This document shows, piece by piece, positions 1 to 3,652 of a stretch of 7,843 nucleotides of DNA (its first letter is position 1; the number at the start of each line of letters is the position of its first letter). Made by a program: the position numbers and the translations under genes. The stretch spans positions 1 to 7,843 of the forward strand of contig CAYRLZ010000045.1 in assembly GCA_964425275.1 (NCBI GenBank). The letters are read 5' to 3'. The notes beneath the pieces are model-generated. The model saw only the letters and a program-made list of their open reading frames with translations. It searched no databases and was not told the DNA's origin. The DNA is from CAYRLZ01 sp964425275. GTDB taxonomy: Bacteria; Hydrothermota; Tepidihabitantia; Tepidihabitantales; JBDRVQ01.

Positions 1-1
1 A

Positions 2-229
2 GAAGGGACAAAGGCGGTCTTAGATGAGGTTGGGGTATCGGTTGCGGTCTCGCCATTTTATTTCGCCTATGTTCGGGCATTGTGGCGATTAGTGAAGAGG
101 TATAACGGAAACCGCCTCTTTCGGGAGATTCGGATTATAGAGAGAAAGTGGCAGGCACGGGGTCTAAATTTAGCGGTAATGGAAAAATTACGCACTACCA
201 TCTTTGGTGTCACCCTACCGATAATATAA
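2..229 (+). CDS. C-terminal end of an unidentified protein (partial)
   Basis: The frame is open from the left edge of the window to a TAA at 227-229, giving the last 75 residues of a protein whose start lies outside. The peptide is basic and partly hydrophobic, with a segment reading SPFYFAYVRALWRLVKR followed by an Arg/Lys-rich stretch (FREIRIIERKWQARGLN) and the end FGVTLPII. I do not recognise the family. The codon pattern and amino-acid balance look like real coding sequence. The antisense open frame across 67-294 is its shadow. A Shine-Dalgarno-like AAAGGAGAT directly overlaps or follows the stop, which would suit a translationally coupled next gene, but no intact gene follows. Function unknown; confidence applies to its being coding. 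Confidence 0.6.
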   Translation, partial: EGTKAVLDEVGVSVAVSPFYFAYVRALWRLVKRYNGNRLFREIRIIERKWQARGLNLAVMEKLRTTIFGVTLPII

Positions 230-360
230 AGGAGATATATATAAATGTTGGGAGGTGAGAGGAAAGATGGATAGATAATCAATACCGAGGGCAAATCCCT
301 TTTTCCTTATCTTAGCCAATCAACTTGTTTACCGGAGGGGAATTTTCTTTTTGGAGGGGG
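230..360 (+). other. Spacer with a well-placed ribosome site but only a 9-codon frame
   Basis: AAAGGAGAT at about 228-236 lies 8 nt upstream of an ATG at 245, an excellent initiation context, yet the frame ends at TAG 272-274 after nine codons. The same frame then stays open from 275 to another TAG at 383-385, inside the 12-bp repeat array. A weak hairpin (GAGGG 287-291 with CCCTT 297-301) followed by more T residues could end transcription of the upstream gene. Nothing else is recognisable. Confidence 0.3.
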
Positions 361-648
361 GAGTGCTACAGGGGGTGCTATTTAGGATGGTATTAAATGC
401 CCTATTCTAAGCCCTATTCGCTTACCTATTCTCATTTCTACTCCCTATCCTATTGGTGATGCTATTCTCTTACCTATTGGCAATCCTATTTTCTATCCTA
501 CTAAGCCTTCTATTCCCTTTCCTATTGGGGGTTCTATTCTCCGTCCTATGCGGTATACTATCGTGGGTGCTATTTTTGGTCCTATAAAGAGTTCTATTTG
601 GACTTGCATCCCGCTTTGCGTGCGGAATCTTATTATTGGTTCTATACC
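361..648. repeat. Degenerate tandem array with exact 12-bp period (NNNTBCTATTNN)
   Basis: The dinucleotide TA recurs in exact 12-bp phase at 367, 379, 391 and so on to 595 (20 of 20 units). The array is interrupted at 607 and 619 and resumes at 631 and 643. By hand count over the 20 units, C precedes TA in 19, T follows in 17, a second T in 16, and a T three bases before the TA in 16. The base between that T and the C is mostly C, G or T. The remaining five positions are essentially free. No indel breaks the phase. Plus-strand frame 386-679 is open and reads as x-[PAS]-I-x tetrapeptides (for example PIGNPIFYP), but it has no ATG/GTG/TTG start and is preceded in frame by TAG 383-385. Constant bases fall on codon third positions as well, so a DNA or RNA role is at least as likely as a protein. 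Confidence 0.85.
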
Positions 649-672
649 CGACAGATTAGCTCCTCAAGTTGA

Positions 673-765
673 AAGGTGAAAGGAAGACAAGAATTCGGAC
701 TGGCGGTTGACCCGGTGAATAAGACCTTAATTCCAGTCCCGGAGTTGATGCTTCTTGATAAATGA
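673..765 (+). pseudogene. C-terminal remnant resembling a clan AA (retropepsin-like) aspartic protease
   Basis: After a TGA at 670-672 this frame reads about 30 codons to TGA 763-765 and contains FGLAVDPVNKTLIPVPEL. That matches from memory the typical C-terminal end of small bacterial clan AA aspartic proteases (pattern lGLxVDPvxxxLiPv). The catalytic DTG/DSG region, which would lie about 80-100 residues upstream, is absent; the 12-bp repeat array sits there instead. A GTG at 676 could in principle start a 29-residue peptide, but there is no convincing ribosome site. A truncated gene end is the simplest reading. Identification rests on a short motif, so it is tentative. Confidence 0.45.
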
Positions 766-823
766 GTCCAATTAGATTTGACCGGTCTCCGCCGTCGGGA
801 ATTCACCGAGTATAACGAAGTGC

Positions 824-851
824 TTGACACCCTGCCAAAATTTAGTATAAT
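824..851 (+). promoter_or_regulatory. Sigma70-type promoter of the 67-aa membrane protein
   Basis: TTGACA at 824-829 and TATAAT at 846-851 are both perfect consensus hexamers with a 16-bp spacer. The expected start near 858 leaves a leader of about 13 nt before the ATG at 872. That leader holds only AAGAGAAAG and no clear Shine-Dalgarno site. Confidence 0.85.
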
Positions 852-871
852 ATTTTAATTAAGAGAAAGAT

Positions 872-1075
872 ATGACATTTTTAGAAATTCTTATGTTGGT
901 CGCATCCGGGGCGACAATCTTCGCCCTTATTGTAGGGGTCTTCTCGGTTTATAATGGCAGAATGACCCGACGAGAAATCTCCCGTCAGATTAGAGAGATA
1001 ACGGAAAAACTCGCCGAATTTATAATCACCGAAGGCGATAAAACAAGAGAATTGATAAAAGTGTTGAAAGAATAA
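872..1075 (+). CDS. Small membrane-anchored helical protein (67 aa)
   Basis: The product has one hydrophobic helix at roughly residues 5-27 (LMLVASGATIFALIVGVF), followed by a short basic segment (YNGRMTRREISRQ) and a charged helical tail ending in GDKTRELIKVLKE. The positive residues after the helix favour a cytoplasmic C-terminus. No enzymatic motif is visible. The architecture, and the motif EGDKTRELI, resemble the 93-aa protein at 3232-3513, where EGNRRTQQMI occurs in the same context, so the two may be distant paralogues. The gene has its own consensus promoter and a very short leader without a real Shine-Dalgarno site. The antisense frame over 881-1093 is a shadow. Family and function are unknown; a role as a small membrane-tethered coiled-coil partner is only an inference. 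Confidence 0.7.
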   Translation: MTFLEILMLVASGATIFALIVGVFSVYNGRMTRREISRQIREITEKLAEFIITEGDKTRELIKVLKE

Positions 1076-1120
1076 ATCGGGATGGTTTATCATTGGTTAT
1101 TTTTCTCTAATACCCTTAAA

Positions 1121-1166
1121 TCGGGCGGGGGAAAGTAGTTGGACGACGCCTGACCTTCTTTTATTT
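1121..1166 (+). terminator. Possible intrinsic terminator after the 67-aa gene
   Basis: TCGGGCG (1121-1127) can pair with CGCCTGA (1147-1153), including one G-T pair, across a long 19-nt loop. It is followed by the T-rich CCTTCTTTTATTT. The loop length weakens the call. An AT-rich run TTATTTTTCT at 1098-1107 without a strong stem is the alternative 3' end. Confidence 0.35.
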
Positions 1167-1178
1167 CTCGGTTATAAT
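1150..1178 (+). promoter_or_regulatory. Weak candidate promoter
   Basis: TATAAT at 1173-1178 has CTGACC (4 of 6 matches to TTGACA) 17 bp upstream at 1150-1155. No gene begins just downstream; the nearest ATG (1218) opens only nine codons. It could be a second upstream promoter for the 1278-1764 region, or chance. Confidence 0.25.
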
Positions 1179-1243
1179 CCAAAGGATAGGGAATAAAGGA
1201 AGTGAGAGAAAAGACCGATGGAGCGGAAAGGGATTTTCAACCC

Positions 1244-1271
1244 TTGACATTGCAGAAGTTTCAATTATAAT
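1244..1271 (+). promoter_or_regulatory. Strong sigma70-type promoter of the structured leader and zinc-protein unit
   Basis: TTGACA at 1244-1249 and TATAAT at 1266-1271 are perfect hexamers with a 16-bp spacer. The expected transcription start coincides with the A of the ATG at 1278. Any translation from that ATG would therefore be leaderless; otherwise the transcript has a roughly 300-nt untranslated leader. Confidence 0.85.
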
Positions 1272-1277
1272 TAAAAT

Positions 1278-1575
1278 ATGAATAAAGGTAATCTGGCACA
1301 GGTCTTGCACAGACAGAATAACCCACTAAACAAACTTAAAATATCTGCTGATAATCCCTTAAATCAAAACTTATCCGAGAAGGTGCATCTTCACAAAGCC
1401 TTAACTTCACTCCTGCCGAAGAAGTTTCGGCAGAACCCTTCCTTCCCGAGCAAGGCCTGGAGGGAGAGGTTACAAATAAAAGCCTTGGGTATTTGGCGGC
1501 ACCAAGCCAAGGACGAGGAAAGATACCTTTTGGTGCACAAGGTATCAAAAAGAAATTTAAAAAAGGATAACAAAC
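1278..1575 (+). ncRNA. Candidate structured leader or small RNA upstream of the zinc-binding protein
   Basis: Three consecutive hairpins lie in about 135 nt. The first pairs CTGCCGAA (1413-1420) with TTCGGCAG (1426-1433), a perfect 8-bp stem with a 5-nt loop. The second pairs CCTTGG (1483-1488) with CCAAGG (1507-1512) and encloses TTGG/CCAA (1493-1496 with 1502-1505). The third pairs GATACCTT (1522-1529) with AAGGTATC (1539-1546), another perfect 8-bp stem. CAAGGC (1451-1456) and GCCTTG (1482-1487) offer a competing pairing with the second hairpin, which would allow alternative folds. A perfect promoter precedes and the AAGGA ribosome site of the zinc protein follows, so this is a leader or a promoter-proximal small RNA. 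No known riboswitch, RNase P, tmRNA or SRP signature was recognised. Coding by the 109-aa frame on the same strand is the alternative. Confidence 0.4.
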
Positions 1576-1607
1576 ATGTATCCAAAAACATGGCCACTTC
1601 ATTGTGA
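1278..1607 (+). CDS. Questionable 109-aa basic ORF, leaderless if real
   Basis: The ATG sits exactly where transcription should start, and the frame runs 109 codons to TGA 1605-1607. The product is very basic, rich in Lys, Asn and Leu, with no domain, repeat or membrane segment I recognise. Evidence against it: the segment is full of strong hairpins, there is no Shine-Dalgarno site, the last 32 nt overlap the better-supported zinc-binding gene in another frame, and the minus strand is also open over much of the same span (1336-1629), as happens with non-coding structured sequence. Evidence for it: the codon mix is not abnormal, and leaderless initiation may also occur at 3232 in this window. 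I lean towards non-coding. Confidence 0.27.
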   Translation: MNKGNLAQVLHRQNNPLNKLKISADNPLNQNLSEKVHLHKALTSLLPKKFRQNPSFPSKAWRERLQIKALGIWRHQAKDEERYLLVHKVSKRNLKKDNKHVSKNMATSL

Positions 1608-1764
1608 AAAATGTGATTCTATCATTCATCTAGGAGACGATTATTATGTTTGTGAAAGATGTGGCGCAGCAATTTGCTATAAATGTGGCACTTATGGACC
1701 TTCGCATGATGTATGCCCGGTTTGTAATTGTGTTGGTCTTCTGCGAAAGGAAAAGAATTATTGA
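1576..1764 (+). CDS. Small zinc-binding protein with four CxxC knuckles (62 aa)
   Basis: The ATG at 1576 is preceded by AAAAGGA at 1561-1567 with 8 nt spacing, a normal ribosome site. The product carries four CxxC pairs: C10/C13, C26/C29, C34/C37 and C47/C50, plus H44 and C52. These could hold two zinc ions in a double zinc-ribbon or RING-like cross-brace fold. The spacing (x12, x4, x9 between pairs) does not identify a specific family for me. Such small proteins usually act as adaptors that bind nucleic acid or protein, but no target can be read here. The gene lies about 300 nt downstream of a consensus promoter, behind the hairpin-rich leader, so leader folding may control it. It is followed by a long gene-poor stretch with no clear terminator. 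Confidence 0.75.
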   Translation: MYPKTWPLHCEKCDSIIHLGDDYYVCERCGAAICYKCGTYGPSHDVCPVCNCVGLLRKEKNY

Positions 1765-1815
1765 CATAATGGCAAATTGTTCCTCCAATTGATATTACGA
1801 CTTTCCATAAAACTT

Positions 1816-1920
1816 TTATTTAAAAGATTTCACTACTTCTTTACTAACGGCAAACAACTTTTTGCCTTTCATCCTATTCGCTCTCAATATAAATAAATAT
1901 CGTTCAATTAGGAAAATATC
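1816..1920 (-). pseudogene. Minus-strand protein-like fragment, 34 codons
   Basis: Between an in-frame TAA (plus coordinates 1921-1923) and the TAA at 1816-1818 the minus strand reads a protein-like peptide containing ERYLFILRANRMKGKKLFAV. The only ATG (complement of 1870-1872) would give 18 residues and has no good ribosome site. It may be the relic end of a gene, or chance in AT-rich DNA. No family recognised. Confidence 0.18.
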
Positions 1921-1966
1921 TTATTCCTTATTTCTGTGCTTTTTGTTAGTATAAGAATAAATAACA

Positions 1967-2113
1967 ATGGGTATTTTCTCAAACCTCAAAAAAGGGGGTA
2001 TTAAGAGTGGGATTTATTCTCGGTATAAAACCTTGAGAGTCTTTCCGAGAGGAGGTGGTTACTTTCAAAAAAGAGATACAAAAACTGCGATCTCAAAGTT
2101 TAACACAGAATGA
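1967..2113 (+). CDS. Doubtful 48-aa small ORF
   Basis: ATG 1967 opens 48 codons to TGA 2111-2113. The product is basic and Gly-rich (MGIFSNLKKGGIKSGIYSR at the start), without membrane segment or Cys/His clusters. TATAAG at 1950-1955 could be a -10 element, but there is no matching -35 hexamer, and no Shine-Dalgarno site precedes the ATG. A weak dyad and T-run just downstream could end a transcript. Too little supports it for a firm call. Confidence 0.2.
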   Translation: MGIFSNLKKGGIKSGIYSRYKTLRVFPRGGGYFQKRDTKTAISKFNTE

Positions 2114-2249
2114 AAGACGGTCTTGAAATGTTTTTTATTTTTCTTATACTTCTAAAAATATGAAGAAAGATAATTTAAGATTAGCGGGACATTTCTACTT
2201 GTGCCTGATTCAGGTAGACAGGTGGAGAAGGAGGAAAAAAGAAGAGGAT

Positions 2250-2280
2250 TTTACCAAAAAGCCTTCAAAATCTTGGTAAA
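2250..2280. promoter_or_regulatory. Inverted repeat spanning the -35 region, candidate operator
   Basis: TTTACCAA (2250-2257) and TTGGTAAA (2273-2280) form a perfect 8-bp inverted repeat with 15 nt between the arms. The centre near 2265 coincides with the -35 hexamer of the promoter of the GIY-YIG-like gene. The 23-bp centre-to-centre arm spacing is about two helical turns, which suits a dimeric repressor. No T-run follows, so a terminator is unlikely. Confidence 0.4.
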
Positions 2281-2292
2281 TTTACGTATAAT
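2264..2292 (+). promoter_or_regulatory. Promoter of the GIY-YIG-like gene
   Basis: TATAAT at 2287-2292 is a perfect -10 element. TTCAAA at 2264-2269, 17 bp upstream, matches TTGACA at 4 of 6 positions, so the promoter is of moderate strength. The inverted repeat 2250-2280 covers its -35 region. The predicted start near 2299 gives a leader of about 30 nt. Confidence 0.55.
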
Positions 2293-2328
2293 AGATATTT
2301 AATCTTTCTACTTAAGACCGGAAGGTAT

Positions 2329-2718
2329 GTGTATTTTATCACAACGGAGAAGCCTCTATGCTATCCAAAAGGCAAATCAAGAATCGTGTATATCGGACAG
2401 ACCGAGAAAAATCCAATGCAGGCACTTACAAGTCTTGCTTGGAGCTTACTCCGTATGCCCGAATTAAAATATAGACGACCTGGTAATAGCCTCTCCGTTT
2501 ATTTCATACCCGTGGGAGAAAACATTTCCGCCCGCGACCTTGAGCGTGCTTTTATCGCAGTATTTTCAATGCCCTATGGCCAGATCCCCATATTCAACAT
2601 AGTAGGTAAGTGGTTTACAACGGAAGCAGTTGAAAGAATCAAAGCCAAACTTAGCACTTCTTTGGATATTTTGATAAAAATAGTTAAACTTCTTGAGAAA
2701 GAGGAGGAAAAACCCTAG
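2329..2718 (+). CDS. GIY-YIG-like domain protein (129 aa)
   Basis: The N-terminal strand VYFIT replaces the GIY strand, and IVYIGQTEKN at residues 19-28 is a clear YIG strand. Glu72 in LERAFI matches the family's metal-binding Glu helix, and Asn90 in PIFN matches the conserved late Asn. The usual Arg on the helix after YIG is not obvious, so activity is uncertain. The C-terminal helix (about 97-129) is charged and ends KEEEKP. The known family activity is metal-dependent cutting of one DNA strand, but many small single-domain members are uncharacterised. Start: GTG 2329, with GGAAGG at 2320-2325 just upstream. The ATG at 2327 is in another frame. The frame stays open upstream to 2218 without a standard start codon, across the promoter, so I keep GTG. 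The gene stands alone, with a possible operator over its promoter. Confidence 0.6.
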   Translation: MYFITTEKPLCYPKGKSRIVYIGQTEKNPMQALTSLAWSLLRMPELKYRRPGNSLSVYFIPVGENISARDLERAFIAVFSMPYGQIPIFNIVGKWFTTEAVERIKAKLSTSLDILIKIVKLLEKEEEKP

Positions 2719-2773
2719 AGACAAACACAAAGATCGCTGTGAGTTCCAAGCATGATAGCAATTAAAAGTATTT

Positions 2774-2941
2774 CTAACTGTCAATTATCGGGCCTGAACC
2801 CGATTTCACCAAAATTTTAGTAGCCTCTGCCAAAGTCAGGTCTTCAAGATTGACAAACCTCTGCCAGTAGAGCATACTATTGGAATTGGCAATCCGCTCA
2901 AAGATGAATAAATCAACTAAAAACGAACAGGAAGCTTTTCC
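2774..2941 (-). pseudogene. Minus-strand gene remnant, 55 codons
   Basis: The minus strand is open from an in-frame TAG (plus 2942-2944) to TAG 2774-2776 and reads convincingly like the end of a globular protein, for example SNSMLYWQRFVNLEDL followed by TLAEATKILVKSG. The only ATG (complement of 2873-2875) gives 33 residues and has no ribosome site. No promoter lies upstream on that strand. I do not recognise the family. A truncated gene end is the best reading, with chance as the alternative. Confidence 0.3.
2787..2804 (+). terminator. Weak hairpin downstream of the GIY-YIG-like gene
   Basis: ATCGGG (2787-2792) pairs perfectly with CCCGAT (2799-2804) around a 6-nt loop, about 70 nt after the stop. 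Only TT and later AAAATTTT follow, so terminator function is doubtful. The stem also lies inside the end of the minus-strand remnant. Confidence 0.22.
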
Positions 2942-2948
2942 CTAAATC

Positions 2949-3008
2949 CTATTCTTTTTCTTCACTTATTTTGACAGTTGTTTTACCGTAGAGGTCAATA
3001 ACTCCAAC
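2949..3008 (-). pseudogene. Minus-strand fragment resembling the first strands of a T9SS sorting domain
   Basis: The minus strand reads VIDLYGKTTVKISEEKE to TAG at 2949-2951, with an in-frame TGA just upstream. IYDLxGKxV is the usual early motif of the T9SS C-terminal domain. It abuts, in the opposite orientation, the plus-strand tail of such a domain at 3002-3085. Only 19 codons long, so chance is a real alternative. Confidence 0.22.
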
Positions 3009-3085
3009 TCACAAACCGCATCTATTTCTATCAGCTTAAACCGGGTGAGTTCACTGCAACGAAGAAGATGGTGAAGGTGGAGTGA
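3002..3085 (+). pseudogene. Decayed T9SS C-terminal sorting domain (last 27 codons)
   Basis: After an in-frame TAA at 2999-3001 the frame reads LQLTNR and then IYFYQLKPGEFTATKKMV, ending KVE before TGA 3083-3085. This is the hallmark end of type IX secretion sorting domains (GIYFYxLxAGxFxxTKKMVLxK), so the sequence descends from a secreted-protein gene. There is no start codon, and the body of the gene is missing upstream. The intact C25 peptidase at 4259-7762 ends in the same kind of domain (SSGIYFLKIKTSEREFKTRL) but is not a close copy. Confidence 0.6.
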
Positions 3086-3103
3086 TTTAACCGTTTAGCG
3101 TGT

Positions 3104-3124
3104 CCGTTGACCGTGAGCCGTTGA
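3104..3124 (+). repeat. Three 7-bp tandem units
   Basis: CCGTTGA, CCGTGAG and CCGTTGA follow one another directly between the T9SS tail remnant and the terminator hairpin. Short and possibly incidental. Confidence 0.3.
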
Positions 3125-3137
3125 AAAATAAGAGAAC

Positions 3138-3169
3138 GGGCGGGGAGAAGTTTCCGCCCCTTTATTTTT
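3138..3169 (+). terminator. Intrinsic terminator
   Basis: GGGCGG (3138-3143) pairs with CCGCCC (3154-3159). G3144, G3145 and A3146 extend the stem against T3153, T3152 and T3151 through two G-U pairs and one A-U pair, leaving a GAAG loop. TTTATTTTT follows immediately. This is the best rho-independent terminator in the window. No intact gene lies just upstream, so it probably belonged to the decayed T9SS-tail gene ending at 3085 and now insulates the 3232 promoter. Confidence 0.75.
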
Positions 3170-3231
3170 GCCGTATTGGATTTAAGAAGGCGGAATCTTG
3201 ACTTTTGCTATTTTAGCCCGTATAATAAATT
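3158..3231 (+). repeat. Upstream module, copy 1
   Basis: This segment starts CCCTTTATTTTTGCCGTATT, continues GGATTTAAGA, and then carries TTGACTTTTGCTATTTTAG and TATAATA before the ATG at 3232. The same order of blocks recurs at 3531-3657, so the two upstream regions are related by duplication. Copy 1 overlaps the T-tract of the terminator. Confidence 0.6.
3198..3226 (+). promoter_or_regulatory. Promoter of the 93-aa hendecad-repeat protein
   Basis: TTGACT at 3198-3203 (5 of 6) and TATAAT at 3221-3226 (perfect) are separated by 17 bp. The ATG at 3232 lies only 5 nt after the -10 hexamer, so transcription should start at or next to the start codon, predicting a leaderless message. Confidence 0.8.
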
Positions 3232-3513
3232 ATGGAGATTTTATTAGGGATATCATCAGTAGTGATAGCGCTACTTAGCGTGTTCTTGGCGATCTTCCTG
3301 ACGAAACGCACCGATAGGTTGGTTAAAGAAGAAGATAAGAGGGCGAAGGAGTTGATAGAGAGGATGGATAAAAGGAGTGAGGAAGCGAATGAGCGAACCG
3401 AGCGTTTGATTGAAGAGGGAAATCGCCGAACCCAACAAATGATTGAAGAGATGAACCGCCGAACACAAGAGACCTTGCAACATATCGCTAACTTAATGGT
3501 TGCCCATAGATAG
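3232..3513 (+). CDS. Membrane-anchored hendecad coiled-coil protein (93 aa)
   Basis: One hydrophobic helix spans roughly residues 3-23 (ILLGISSVVIALLSVFLAIF), followed by a basic TKR boundary, then a long charged helix. The helix is built of 11-residue units: LVKEEDKRAKE (30-40), LIERMDKRSEE (41-51), a 7-residue ANERTER step (52-58), LIEEGNRRTQQ (59-69) and MIEEMNRRTQE (70-80), ending TLQHIANLMVAHR. The 11 and 7 spacing is typical of coiled coils, here probably oligomeric and membrane-proximal. No enzyme motif is seen. The EGNRRTQQMI motif recalls EGDKTRELI in the 67-aa protein at 872-1075. The gene is monocistronic with its own promoter and probably leaderless. No alternative start is credible, because later GTG/TTG codons would cut the membrane helix. 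Function unknown. Confidence 0.8.
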   Translation: MEILLGISSVVIALLSVFLAIFLTKRTDRLVKEEDKRAKELIERMDKRSEEANERTERLIEEGNRRTQQMIEEMNRRTQETLQHIANLMVAHR

Positions 3514-3604
3514 TGGTATTTTTATCGTTGCCCTTTATTTTTCCGCATCGGATTTAAGACGACCTTTATTTTACCCAAAATTTCATTGTCGCCAAATGAA
3601 TTGG

Positions 3605-3632
3605 TTGACTTTTATTGCTATTAGGGTATAAT
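3605..3632 (+). promoter_or_regulatory. Promoter of the RRM protein gene
   Basis: TTGACT at 3605-3610 and TATAAT at 3627-3632 are separated by 16 bp. The predicted start near 3639 gives a leader of about 19 nt that contains the ribosome site. Confidence 0.82.
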
Positions 3633-3646
3633 ATAGGTTATTTATT

Positions 3647-3652
3647 AGGAGG
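3647..3652 (+). promoter_or_regulatory. Ribosome binding site fixing the RRM start
   Basis: AGGAGG is perfect and lies 5 nt before the ATG at 3658, in contrast to the SD-less starts at 872 and 3232. Confidence 0.85.

Larger units (their letters stand above)
1765..2249. other. Gene-poor, AT-rich stretch
   Basis: No gene of normal size is visible. The stretch holds a minus-strand open fragment (1816-1920), a doubtful plus-strand 48-codon frame (1967-2113), a T-rich run after a weak AAGAC/GTCTT dyad near 2114-2145 that might act as a terminator, and the odd-centred palindrome CCTGATTCAGG at about 2204-2214. A purine-rich AGGAGG at 2229-2234 resembles a ribosome site, but no ATG/GTG/TTG follows at usable distance in an open frame. 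No tRNA or mobile-element end was seen. Confidence 0.4.

Noticed and set aside
361..648. CRISPR array
   Set aside because: The period is only 12 bp, the constant part is about 6-7 degenerate bases, and there are no 20-40 bp repeats separated by unique spacers.
1369..1392. S-box (SAM riboswitch)-like CTTATCCGAGAAGGTG
   Set aside because: Only the first motif is loosely similar. The further conserved core elements of the class are missing.
1515..1522. RNase P RNA signature GAGGAAAG
   Set aside because: An 8-base match only. The other conserved RNase P segments are absent and the surrounding fold does not fit.
1336..1629. Minus-strand ORFs at 1336-1629 and 1391-1597
   Set aside because: They have no promoter or ribosome site and lie opposite the promoter-driven plus-strand unit. 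Their openness reflects the structured sequence below them.
2055..2113. Small GTG-started peptide after AGGAGG at 2050-2055
   Set aside because: The ribosome site overlaps the start codon, so initiation there is implausible, and the frame has only about 23 codons.
2327..2470. ATG 2327 as start of a gene
   Set aside because: It is in a different frame from the GIY-YIG-like protein and gives a 47-residue peptide of no sensible character. GTG 2329 gives the recognisable domain.
2971..3002. Promoter from TTGACA at 2971
   Set aside because: No acceptable -10 hexamer lies 16-18 bp downstream, and the bases fall inside the T9SS-domain relic.
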